A stretch of DNA of 64,000 bases, from the IMG/VR virus record IMGVR_UViG_3300022693_000799, positions 1-64,000 of that record; one strand, written 5' to 3'. This DNA is from a virus. Below, piece by piece: positions 1 through 8,800 of the stretch; the first letter of the stretch is position 1, and every line of letters starts with the position of its first letter. The notes beneath the pieces are model-generated. The model had not been told where the DNA came from. It worked only from the letters and a program-made list of their open reading frames with translations, and made no database searches. Position numbers and translations under genes: made by a program.

Positions 1-190
1 CGCTATTGAAGAGTTAATTAAACTTCGTGGTGGGGATGAGGTAGCTTTTAATGAGATGAATCGTCAGATCCTAGAAACAGGTGAAGCAGACATTGAAAGT
101 ATCAAAGCCCTAGGTTCTAAAGTAAAATCAACTGAAACATTAAGTGCTATATTGACAGGCATGCATTTAAGGAATAACCTAAATGAATGA
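1..190 (+). CDS. 3' end of an unknown protein (partial)
   Basis: An open frame enters from the left edge (first whole codon at base 2) and ends with TGA at 188-190. It encodes about 62 C-terminal residues, acidic and helical in character, ending in HLRNNLNE. The stop overlaps the start of the next gene (ATG at 183), which indicates translational coupling in one operon. No family is recognisable from this fragment. Confidence 0.6.
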   Translation, partial: AIEELIKLRGGDEVAFNEMNRQILETGEADIESIKALGSKVKSTETLSAILTGMHLRNNLNE

Positions 191-656
191 TAAAGAATTG
201 ATGCTAGATGTTATTAGCAGTTTGAACAATATAACGTCTAGTACACTGGCTAACTTAACAAAAAAGAAAAGTCAATCAGCTATTGCTAAGCTTTACGAGA
301 TAAACAGTCGTTTTAATTTCACACGTGTCTTTGAGAAAGAAGACGTAAAAAAGATTTGGGACATTATTCGTAATGACAATGAGTCATTGGTCACACTGGA
401 ACGAATTATTACGCAGTGGCGTTTAAGTAGCTTTGAGAACGATGATGCGCTTAAGCGTGTTAATGCGTTAATAGCAACCAGCGTTGTCCATGCTAATGCT
501 GCTGGAAGTCTCACTGACGACGCGTATAGAGAACCGGTACCAGACCATGTGGTTATAGAAACGTTATATACCGGTAACTTATGGTTGACGGTATTGTTTC
601 TAATGCAGATGTGTCCTGATATTCTAGCGTTGTTTTCTGAATTAAGTAAGGGATAG
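183..656 (+). CDS. Unknown 157-aa protein
   Basis: The ATG at 183 overlaps the upstream stop by 8 bases, and the gene is followed after only 3 bases by the next start, so it is the middle member of a tight operon. The product is predicted to be mostly helical and soluble, with a hydrophobic stretch near residues 130-150 (NLWLTVLFLMQMCPDILALF). I do not recognise the family. It is real by gene packing, but no function can be assigned. Confidence 0.7.
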   Translation: MNDKELMLDVISSLNNITSSTLANLTKKKSQSAIAKLYEINSRFNFTRVFEKEDVKKIWDIIRNDNESLVTLERIITQWRLSSFENDDALKRVNALIATSVVHANAAGSLTDDAYREPVPDHVVIETLYTGNLWLTVLFLMQMCPDILALFSELSKG

Positions 657-659
657 GTA

Positions 660-1382
660 ATGAGTAACCAGACTGTTTATGTAGAACTTAATACGCTGAT
701 GGATACTCGCCTTGCTTGTGTAGAAAGTATCTACGATGCAAATACAGCACAGGAGTTATTAAAAGGCGCGTATGATAAGCGTGTAAGCGATGATTGGTCG
801 GCCATTCTACCTAAGCTGTCTACAAAGGCTATTGAGGATCTTTATACTCACCATGACATTACTATACTAGCCCGTGCAATGATGACTAACATGGTTAGCG
901 TGTTAAAGGACTTCATTGCTGAGGTTAACAAAGGTACGTCAGGCAATCCCTTAGCCGACCCGGTATCCATCCATATCAACACGGCCCCCTATAACCTACC
1001 AGAGTCTCACTGTCAGGTTATTGTCAATAGCATTGCTCACCACGTTGGTATTACGGATATAAAGACTATTAACGTCCCTCGCCATATTACCACGCCAGCA
1101 TTCTTCCAAGGCACTTACAAGACAGTGTTTATGTATGACTTTATACCGTGGTTCACCATGCATCATAACGCCCTACGTAAACAGCATCTATCTGAGATGG
1201 TGTGGTATGTCCCTAAGTTAAAGGCATTTGGCGAGGCGGCACAAAACATGGAAGCGTCCCTTGACGAGACAGCCACCATGTTCTTTAAGAAAATGAATGT
1301 ATGGGACGCAGCCACCATTGCATTAACAGGGTATATGAATCTGCAGTTTCTAGATATAAAAGCATTTAACATGTATACCTAG
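660..1382 (+). CDS. Unknown 240-aa protein
   Basis: It starts with an ATG three bases after the preceding stop, with the purine-rich AAGGGATAGG of the upstream gene end serving as ribosome site. The product is a soluble mixed alpha/beta protein with several aromatic clusters around residues 150-180 (FIPWFTMHHN). No known motif was recognised. It converges with the minus-strand gene at 1379-1795: the two stop codons share the four bases CTAG at 1379-1382, leaving no room for a terminator. It could be a virion or accessory protein. Confidence 0.7.
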   Translation: MSNQTVYVELNTLMDTRLACVESIYDANTAQELLKGAYDKRVSDDWSAILPKLSTKAIEDLYTHHDITILARAMMTNMVSVLKDFIAEVNKGTSGNPLADPVSIHINTAPYNLPESHCQVIVNSIAHHVGITDIKTINVPRHITTPAFFQGTYKTVFMYDFIPWFTMHHNALRKQHLSEMVWYVPKLKAFGEAAQNMEASLDETATMFFKKMNVWDAATIALTGYMNLQFLDIKAFNMYT

Positions 1383-1795
1383 TCAAACTTCTTCATAAAC
1401 TCCTCGTAGTTAAGATCGCTAACACCTACGTCTAGCTCACCTTCAACCAATGTTGGTTCAGGTAATGCATTATCAGGCAGGGTGTTAATGACTTTCTCAT
1501 GTCTCCCTGCTTCAGCTTGAAACGGATTGTTGCCGCCTGTCTTCGCCATAATCTTCGCTGCCATAATCGCAGCAGCGTTGTCTTGCTCGCTTTGTTTGGA
1601 ATCTTGTTCCATACGCTTCATAGCAAGGGCGGTGGTATCGGCACCGTTAACCAATTCAAGCAACACACGACGATCTCGGTTATTATTAGGCATGCCGTCT
1701 TTGGTCATGTCTTCTAGAATCGCCATTCGCGTGCGCTGTGTTAGGGACAGGACCTCATCTTCTGTGCGGTCCTTCATTGTATCAAGTAAAGACAT
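1379..1795 (-). CDS. Unknown 138-aa acidic helical protein; weak terminase-small-subunit resemblance
   Basis: The gene is on the minus strand with a good upstream ribosome site (GGAGG, CCTCC at 1800-1804 on the plus strand). The N-terminal half has a pattern seen in small DNA-packaging proteins: an initial helix, then the residue pattern LEDMTKDGMPNNNRDRRVLL, and a long charged helix (MKRMEQDSKQSEQDNAAAIM). The C-terminal tail is acidic and unstructured, ending NYEEFMKKFD. The resemblance to T7- or N4-type terminase small subunits is by pattern only. The large subunit lies far away at 41178, so packaging function is a guess; a small structural or regulatory protein is equally possible. Confidence 0.55.
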   Translation of the reverse strand: MSLLDTMKDRTEDEVLSLTQRTRMAILEDMTKDGMPNNNRDRRVLLELVNGADTTALAMKRMEQDSKQSEQDNAAAIMAAKIMAKTGGNNPFQAEAGRHEKVINTLPDNALPEPTLVEGELDVGVSDLNYEEFMKKFD

Positions 1796-1827
1796 AGAAG
1801 CCTCCCTAGGATTCGTATAAATTATTC

Positions 1828-1838
1828 ACCTACATTAC
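1828..1838 (+). promoter_or_regulatory. Early-type phage promoter element ACCTACATTAC
   Basis: ACCTACATTAC lies 38 bases before the chosen ATG at 1876. The same element occurs at comparable positions upstream of other transcription units in the window. It matches, with one C for T, the TATATTAC core known for phiKZ early promoters used by the virion RNA polymerase. Promoter activity is inferred from position and recurrence. Confidence 0.65.
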
Positions 1839-1875
1839 ATAGGTGAGTTGTAATAACTATAGCAATGAGGTAAAT

Positions 1876-2406
1876 ATGAAAGCACCCTCTCGCTGGTATA
1901 GGCTTAAACTGTGGCTACGAATAGTCCTATTCAGGACGCAGTTTAAAACCATGCGTAATAGTATGAACGCTAAAGTTCTTGGTGGTTTGGTCTCACTGTA
2001 CACGTCTCGTGACTTCGCTTTCTACCGTCCTAAAGACGGCAAAGCTATTACGATGATAGTATGGCACCGCAACGCTGAGCAAATGTTAGAGTTCATAAAC
2101 ATTGTTAAAGACGCCGTTGAAAAGAATGCAGAGATACCTGCTGAAGCAATGGCATTAACGAGTAGACGCACCACCTTAACCTTGGACGCCTGGCTGGTAG
2201 ATGACGAGCAATACGACATCGATATCCAACGGTTTTGGGAAGCATTGAGTGAAGCAGTTACTCCTATCCACGACATTCTAATGGTCATGGAAAAAGAAAA
2301 TACCGCTCGCTACAGTTATTATTCTCGACGGATGATGCGTTTATTTCAAGACATAGGACAAATGCTGGAGGCACTTGAAAAAGTGATTTTAAACGATTAT
2401 GTTTGA
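1876..2406 (+). CDS. Unknown 176-aa basic N-terminus protein
   Basis: ATG at 1876 is preferred over the in-frame GTG at 1843 because it has ATGAGG at 1865-1870 and leaves room for the promoter-like element at 1828-1838. The N-terminus is basic and aromatic (KAPSRWYRLKLWLRIVLFR), possibly a membrane- or nucleic-acid-facing amphipathic helix. The remainder is acidic and helical. The stop overlaps the start of the next gene (ATG at 2399). No family is recognised; the early-type promoter suggests expression soon after infection. Confidence 0.7.
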   Translation: MKAPSRWYRLKLWLRIVLFRTQFKTMRNSMNAKVLGGLVSLYTSRDFAFYRPKDGKAITMIVWHRNAEQMLEFINIVKDAVEKNAEIPAEAMALTSRRTTLTLDAWLVDDEQYDIDIQRFWEALSEAVTPIHDILMVMEKENTARYSYYSRRMMRLFQDIGQMLEALEKVILNDYV

Positions 2407-2794
2407 CGACAGATATAGCGTGAATGAAATACTACAAGATTCTAATAAAAAGACACTATCGGCTAGAGGCGCGTTGAGTCGATTGTTTCGAGTAATCTTG
2501 GATGATTTTAATATCACCCCAATGGGATGGAACCGCCGTATGGATACGTATCTCAACGATCCAGTCAATGGTCTACCTCGATCTGGTAAGCCTAGACACA
2601 CGGCACGTGGCAATATTAATAAACAAATGGCATCTGACCCGATGACCATTAAAACGTTTCTTAAGATGATGCGATTCTTAGGTGCGACTCGTATACGCTT
2701 TAGCGTAGAACTTACTATTCGCAAGAAGGTAACGCAACACAGTGTTGAACTGCAGTTCTCGGAACATCAAGAACCAGATGAACATGAAAAATAA
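2399..2794 (+). CDS. Unknown 131-aa basic protein
   Basis: Its ATG lies inside the last codons of the preceding gene, so the two are coupled. The product is arginine/lysine-rich, especially near residues 20-75 (MGWNRRMDTYLND, RSGKPRHTARGNINKQ), and ends with an acidic EHQEPDEHEK tail. A nucleic-acid-binding role is possible from charge alone; no motif was recognised. It belongs to the two-gene unit that starts at the early-type element at 1828. Confidence 0.65.
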   Translation: MFDDRYSVNEILQDSNKKTLSARGALSRLFRVILDDFNITPMGWNRRMDTYLNDPVNGLPRSGKPRHTARGNINKQMASDPMTIKTFLKMMRFLGATRIRFSVELTIRKKVTQHSVELQFSEHQEPDEHEK

Positions 2795-2830
2795 ACAATA
2801 AGCTACGCCCTTAAAAAACTATAACGATGC

Positions 2831-2861
2831 GTCGACCTATCTGCTTGCAGGTAGGCTCGAC
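2831..2861 (+). terminator. Long hairpin between 2794 and 2904, possible terminator or leader
   Basis: GTCGACCTATCTGC and GCAGGTAGG-C-TCGAC form a nearly perfect long stem (one bulged base, one G-T pair, very small TT loop). A T-run (TTTCTTTTTTT) follows after about 13 bases at 2875-2884. It could end the 1876-2794 unit or act as a structured leader of the gene at 2904. Unlike most hairpins here it lacks the TATGCCG tail. Confidence 0.5.
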
Positions 2862-2903
2862 CATTGTATTCACTTTCTTTTTTTGCATTGAAGGAGACCT
2901 TGT

Positions 2904-3869
2904 ATGAGTCTTTTTACTACCGCAACAAAATCGTTACCTAAGGTTGTTGATCTATTCTCCCCCTCTGATAGTTCATCATCTACCCCTAGCTCTAAATCTC
3001 TAGTAGATGCTGTGAGCTCTCCTGATAATGTTTCATCTAAATCTATAGACAGTGCAGTTAAGCGTGTTGCTAGCAAAGCACCTGCTGCGCCTACTAGTTC
3101 AGGTCTGTCCTCTGCTACGGGTAAGAACATTTCTATTTCTAACTTAAGTGCTACTGCAGTTAAGAACTTACAAGGATTCTTGCAAGAAGATAGCACTGTA
3201 GGTCAAAAGACGGTTAAATTACTAGATGGAACTATTGTAAAGGGGATAGCAACGGAGCTTAGCGAGGCAAAAGCGTTTCAAGATATGGTAACTCAGATAC
3301 ACGGTATGTGTAGCGGTACCAGCATTGAAGATAGAACAACGGCGCGAGCTGTCAACGATACGCTGCTTTTAGAGGCCCTATTACTAGGACTAGCAGGTTT
3401 AATCGACTGTCTAGCAGAAGTAGTAGGGTTAGACTTCAGTGCAACACGTATTGCCAAGCAGGGCATTGTAGCTGCTAAACGTGGGGATGCGGCTAGTCTT
3501 GCTTCTTTATCTAAGTTAGTAGGTTCAGCTAAGCTTAAAGCCAATAACCCTAATCTTGTTAATACTCTGCTAAAGAATTACAGTCTTGCAGGTGATAACA
3601 ACCCGAATAACCATCAACGCGCCGGAGCGACGTTAGTTGAACAAATTAAGACCATCGACACTAGCTGGATGCGTAGCGACGCCAGCGGAGATAACGTTAA
3701 AGATATTAGTTCTTTGCGTGGTATATCTGACGATGCTAAAACGGTATTGTCGACACAAAGTGAAACATCTACGGCTATCATGATTGCCAACGACACGCCT
3801 CAGGAAGATCAATCTATACTGATGCGTCGTTTCAATCCCACTAGCCTAGCTAATAGCCTTAACGCATAA
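2904..3869 (+). CDS. Serine/alanine-rich 321-aa protein, probable virion component
   Basis: It has a strong ribosome site (GAAGGAGA at 2890-2897). Residues 1-75 are Ser/Ala/Pro-rich and probably disordered (SPSDSSSSTPSSKS); residues 80-170 look globular, with a hydrophobic helix at about 150-172 (LLLEALLLGLAGLIDCLAEV). The rest is a soluble helical region. A low-complexity N-terminus is common for head proteins that are trimmed by the phage protease, but no cleavage site is proven. It converges with the structural-type gene at 3913-5787 through a bidirectional hairpin. Family unknown. Confidence 0.65.
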   Translation: MSLFTTATKSLPKVVDLFSPSDSSSSTPSSKSLVDAVSSPDNVSSKSIDSAVKRVASKAPAAPTSSGLSSATGKNISISNLSATAVKNLQGFLQEDSTVGQKTVKLLDGTIVKGIATELSEAKAFQDMVTQIHGMCSGTSIEDRTTARAVNDTLLLEALLLGLAGLIDCLAEVVGLDFSATRIAKQGIVAAKRGDAASLASLSKLVGSAKLKANNPNLVNTLLKNYSLAGDNNPNNHQRAGATLVEQIKTIDTSWMRSDASGDNVKDISSLRGISDDAKTVLSTQSETSTAIMIANDTPQEDQSILMRRFNPTSLANSLNA

Positions 3870-3873
3870 AGAC

Positions 3874-3912
3874 CCTACCTCTACCTATCATGGGTAGAGG
3901 TAGGTTATGCCG
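3874..3912. terminator. Bidirectional hairpin with TATGCCG tail
   Basis: A perfect 12-bp stem (CCTACCTCTACC at 3874-3885 and GGTAGAGGTAGG at 3893-3904, loop TATCATG) is followed by TTATGCCG at 3905-3912. On the other side it is flanked by CGCATAA at 3863-3869, the near-complement of the same tail. It sits between convergent genes ending at 3869 and 3913. The same 12-bp stem recurs at 44422-44452. Confidence 0.85.
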
Positions 3913-5787
3913 TTATCCACGACCTGTATTACGAGCAACCGCCGCCAGTATTCTACCGGGAACAGTTGCTGAAACATGCTGCGCATAGAACGCAGGAGAT
4001 GTCCATTTCTCAAACTCTTGTGTAGCTTGAACAAATCGACGCTTCAGCTTCTGAACAGGATAGAACTGCTCGGTTAACCCTAGACCACCTAAGATACCCA
4101 TATAGTCACTAAAGGATGAATCATCATCAAAGAGACCTGGACTATCATTAAGTGGCATGTGCATGACTGTTGATAGGTCTTTAACAGATATTGTAACATC
4201 TATACCCGTAGGTAGATGATCAACTGACCAACCTATATTACCCACACCACGTGTAATAGATACACTGTCGATGATTGATAATCTAGATTGCTGTCGACCT
4301 TTAACAAACAGATCACAAAGGAACGGACTGGTATACGACTGCGCACCTGTTGATAACGGTAACGCGCCTGCAAGGATCATAGCCAACGGTACGTAGATGT
4401 TAGTAAAGATACTCATCTTGTTACCGTAGGGTGCTCTTAGCTCTAGCGTGTAAGACTCACTGGGTAATTCAGCAACGGAATCCTGCCAGTGTTCCGGGAT
4501 ATCTACAAAGGCACGACCACCTAGAGCAGCTAAACCTGATAAACCTACACCATCAGCAACACCAGCAATAACGTCTTTAGCACCGCCTATAATGCCTTCT
4601 ATGGCTCCAGAGATAACACCATCGCCGATATTACCATCTAAGGTAGAAAACCTCGCAGAACGCGCTGAGGACGACATACCGTTGATCTTATTGGCAATGT
4701 CAGACTCACCAGTTGTGTTAGAGAAAGATTCATTGATAGAGCGATCAGGATTAACCTTAAAACTCACCCAATGTGAACCATCCGATAACTCACTAGAAAG
4801 ATGTTCAAAAAACCCAGATTCCCAAGAACCAATAGGATCTTGTTTCTCTTTATCCGCATCCGCACCCTGAGCCATGGACGTAGAGTGATAACGCGCCATG
4901 TAGTCTTTTAATGAAGAACCTGCTGGAATAGGGCCAATGTCTTGCTCGGTCATACGTCTTGCTGCAGTAGCTAACCCTTCGCTGGTTGTTGCATTTTGAA
5001 GCGCAGCCTGCTGTAGGACAATCTGTCGATTACGAATACGTTGAGCACGGTTAGCAATCGCATATATGTCAACACCTCCATCTCCACGAAAAACATCCGG
5101 CAATAGCTTATTAAACGCTTCTATCTCTTTAGATGTTAACCCCGCCTCGTAGTTAGGTTCTGCCTTTCCATCCGCGTTAACGGTATAAGAGTCAATATCA
5201 GCAGCGCCTATCAAACCCATGTTTACCGCTAAGTTATTAACGATAGTATTAACCGCGCCCCAGTATAGAGGCATCGTAGGTTTGAGGTAGTAGTATTTAC
5301 TATATGGCTTATCATCTAAAAAACGATAAATACGTCCAGCAACCACAAAAGGAAGTAAGGGGATAGCAAATAGAAATCCAGCTACCTTACCAATGTTGTA
5401 CAAAACCCCAGTCGATTCGCCTGTACGAGCCAACGTCCCCATTGAACTATCAAAGAAGTTAGTAAAGAACGTTGTTAACGAATTGTACTCCGCTACCCCA
5501 AAACGCATATGTAGCGTAATTGAGTTATCGTCTATCGCCTCGCTATAATAGCGCCCCATACCCTTAGAGGGGCTAAATGGTGCTTTTGCTTTTATATCCG
5601 CATGGCGAGTAAACTGAGGGGGGTTATTAATTGTGTAGTTACCACCTAATGTGGTATCTGTGTATTTTGTTGACGCCATTGAAAACACGCGACGTTTTTT
5701 ATCAACATCGTCAATGTCTGACTTGCGTAAAAGGAACGCTTGCCTCAACCATGCTGTATCTTCCAAGACATCTGAAAGTATAGTCAT
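3913..5787 (-). CDS. Probable virion structural protein, 624 aa
   Basis: It is a large soluble protein with one strong hydrophobic segment near residues 131-153 (GKVAGFLFAIPLLPFVVAGR) and a second moderately hydrophobic stretch at about 464-480 (IYVPLAMILAGALPLSTG). The glycine/alanine-rich region near residues 390-425 is typical of tail or tape-measure-associated proteins. It lies just downstream of the giant tail protein gene on the same strand (68-base gap), suggesting a shared operon and a tail or injection-apparatus role. No enzymatic motif was recognised. The start is the ATG at 5787, preceded on the minus strand by an AGGAAACC ribosome site. Confidence 0.7.
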   Translation of the reverse strand: MTILSDVLEDTAWLRQAFLLRKSDIDDVDKKRRVFSMASTKYTDTTLGGNYTINNPPQFTRHADIKAKAPFSPSKGMGRYYSEAIDDNSITLHMRFGVAEYNSLTTFFTNFFDSSMGTLARTGESTGVLYNIGKVAGFLFAIPLLPFVVAGRIYRFLDDKPYSKYYYLKPTMPLYWGAVNTIVNNLAVNMGLIGAADIDSYTVNADGKAEPNYEAGLTSKEIEAFNKLLPDVFRGDGGVDIYAIANRAQRIRNRQIVLQQAALQNATTSEGLATAARRMTEQDIGPIPAGSSLKDYMARYHSTSMAQGADADKEKQDPIGSWESGFFEHLSSELSDGSHWVSFKVNPDRSINESFSNTTGESDIANKINGMSSSARSARFSTLDGNIGDGVISGAIEGIIGGAKDVIAGVADGVGLSGLAALGGRAFVDIPEHWQDSVAELPSESYTLELRAPYGNKMSIFTNIYVPLAMILAGALPLSTGAQSYTSPFLCDLFVKGRQQSRLSIIDSVSITRGVGNIGWSVDHLPTGIDVTISVKDLSTVMHMPLNDSPGLFDDDSSFSDYMGILGGLGLTEQFYPVQKLKRRFVQATQEFEKWTSPAFYAQHVSATVPGRILAAVARNTGRG

Positions 5788-5854
5788 AACGGTTTCCTAT
5801 GATTAAATTTGTAATTAAGTAATGATAGAACGGACATCCTTGTCCTATCCTACA

Positions 5855-8800
5855 TTATCCGGTCTTACCCATACCAACAGGCGGTGTAGAACGTTGACGC
5901 TGATTAAGCAGTTGTCTACGACGTGCCTCAGCTTGTCGCTGTTTAGCACGTTCAGCTGCAGCCTCACCACCGCTAACTGGTGCTTCAGACTTAGGAATGA
6001 CTTCATCACCTTGCAAGTGTTTCCAAATGCGTTTAAGTGTATCATCCATAGACTGTTGAACATACAGTGACTCATTGAGAATGTTACCAATATAGCCAAG
6101 TTGCTCGTTTGCTAGCTCTGCGTACATTTGCTGATGTGCATCTACAGCGTTTACGCGTTTATCAGAATACTGATTAACCGCGCTGATGTGATCATCTAGA
6201 ACAACACGCTCTCTTTGCTCTTCTAAAAGAACAGCATTTTGATTACGTAAACGTTGTTGGTTGATAACTTCATCAAGATTGATAGTATAACCATTATAAG
6301 TGTTAACATCGTTCTTATAACGATTTGAATCTACTACGTCCTCTATACTTGAACGCTGCGTCGCACTATAGTCATCACCCTCACTCACCATCGTACGGTT
6401 ATCAATGTTAGAATAGTAATTGTCACGGCGTCGTGCTACTTCTTCTTCACTGATAATACGCGCACCATCTTCGGTGTGATGTTGAATAGCCGAAGTGTTG
6501 ATCTGTGTAGATCGATCAACCACGGTATCTACACCTGGGTAATATGTATCCGCATTAGCAGCCATCACACCACCCATAGTCACACCTAACCCACCTAACG
6601 CTACCGCATTGTTAGGTATTGAAGGTCTACGTGTTGAGGTCTGGCTATTTGAACCGCTACCTAAAGCAAGTACTGAACCGCCTGACACAATAGCCGCTGC
6701 TTTAAGCTTACGCGTTAATGCATCTTGAGGTTCCTCAATGACTGTCTCAGGCATTGCCATTTCCTTATCTCTAGGTGGAGTATAAGAGGCAGGCGGTACT
6801 AAACCTGATGTAACCGGTTCAGGGCTATCCTTAGATGCTTCGACAGTGTCTTTCAACTCACCACCATACTCCTGCATGACACGATTATACTGCGTGACAA
6901 CGTCATCGCTAGTAGCTTCTTGATCAAAGTAAGGTGACGTATTACCAATAGCCGGTGAACTCTCTAGAAGTTCAAACGCTTTCTTAGTAAACGGTACGAG
7001 TTGATCTTCAGGTAAGTCATCATCTAGATCATCCACATCTAGATCTTCATCGATGCGATTAGCCAAAGTTGCATATGTTAGCAGCGTGGGTTTAAACGTA
7101 CCTTCATACCAACGAACAAAGGCTTCTAAATTCTGAGGATTATTCTTATCCACATTGAATCTTTCACCGTGCTCATCAATAAGGTCATTATAATCAACTT
7201 TAGGTAAAGTAGCCTCTCCCCTATCATTAAAGGTGATATCATCGAGCGACGCTTCTTCTAAAAGACGAATCGCACGAAGTTGACTTCCTTCCTCAGTGTT
7301 GATACCCATCTGCTTAAAACGCATATCCTCGATAGGGTCTGCATCGCTCCTACTGTTAAGATACTGAGCGCCTTTATAAGCACCCCATAACGCAGTTGCA
7401 GCCCAACCCACTGGACCTAGCGCTACACGACCGACCGACAACCCAACACGCGCTAGTGTCCCTAATGCTTTACCAGCACCACCTAGCATCGACGCGCCTT
7501 TACCGACTACTGAAGCAACTTTAGAACCCATACCCGCTAAGGTGGATGCACCAGTTCCTACCATACCTGCAAGACCGGAGCCCGCTGCTAGTAACGCCTT
7601 ACCTGGTGATTTAATAAAATTACCCACGGCACTTAGTCCTTTACCACCTAGGGATTTAATCTTACTAAATATACCACGCTTGCCTGAGCTTGCTCTTGCT
7701 GCTTTACGCTGCGCTCTACGCTCTCTGCGATCAGCACGACTATCTCTGTCAAACTGATCACCTAGCGCATCACCTGCGATCTCACTTGCAGCTTCTCCAG
7801 CAACATCACCAAAGAAACCACCCTCGTCATCCTCTCCACCAAATAAGTTAAGTCCTTTAATCTTATCGGTAAGTCCGCCTAAGAAACCGGCTACCCCACC
7901 TAACACCGCAGCACCAGGTGTTGATTTAGCAACCGCAGCTTTAGCTTTATCGGCAAGGCTTTCTTTATTACGCTGGTCTAAATAACTACCATCACGTATA
8001 CCGTCGCCGTCAGCATCGCCTAAGACTTTCTCTTTCTTAAATGTGCTGATGAGCGTTTCTTTAAGACTTTCTATAGAGTCCTTCACTTGCATTGATGCGT
8101 CAGTTGCTTTATCAGAAACAACTGTATAAGCATCTTTACTAGACTCTACTAACGATGATAGATTTTGGTTAAGTGTTGAATCGTTCTCTTTGATCTGCGT
8201 CTCTAATCCACCCGTCACGTCTCTGACACTCGACAAGACTTGCTTTGTTAACACGTCTGTCTTTTGTTGAGTACGCTCCATCAACGTATAAAGATGTTTA
8301 TCCTTGACATCCTTAGACGCTTTAGTTACCACACTGGTAGATCTATCATTTTCTCTAACAATATCCCCACCATCCGACAATGTAGTATCGGGTGTCTGAT
8401 GCTCATCACGAATACTTATTAAGTTATTTCTATCATTCCTTAACCGATTAACGGTGTTGTTATTTGACGTGTTTAAAACGTCTACAATTGACGCCTTTAT
8501 TAGCTCAACTAACCCGCCTGTTGTCTCCCCAATGCTATTAGACAGTAAACTATTTGAATACTGACTTAGATACATTTCAGTAGGAGCAAGGCCACCTATG
8601 TTTACTTCGTCTCCATTTTGGGTGTAAGAACCATCCCTGTTTGCTATATTTTCTAATACCGACATATAACTAGGTGCTATATTATCAGTAGATGACATAT
8701 AGTAACCAGTATTACTTATAGTTCCAGGTCGTGAGGGGTCAGCGCTATACATTAACTCGGTGTTTAAAGTTGATGTATTTTGCGTCTGTGGCGTTATGCT

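Noticed and set aside
2870-3196. Minus-strand ORF opposite the Ser-rich gene
   Set aside because: Antisense shadow of the Ser-rich N-terminus at 2904; no independent signal.
5846-5858. Early-type promoter TCCTACATTATCC
   Set aside because: It lies at the 3' end of a minus-strand gene with no plus-strand gene downstream, so it is probably chance.
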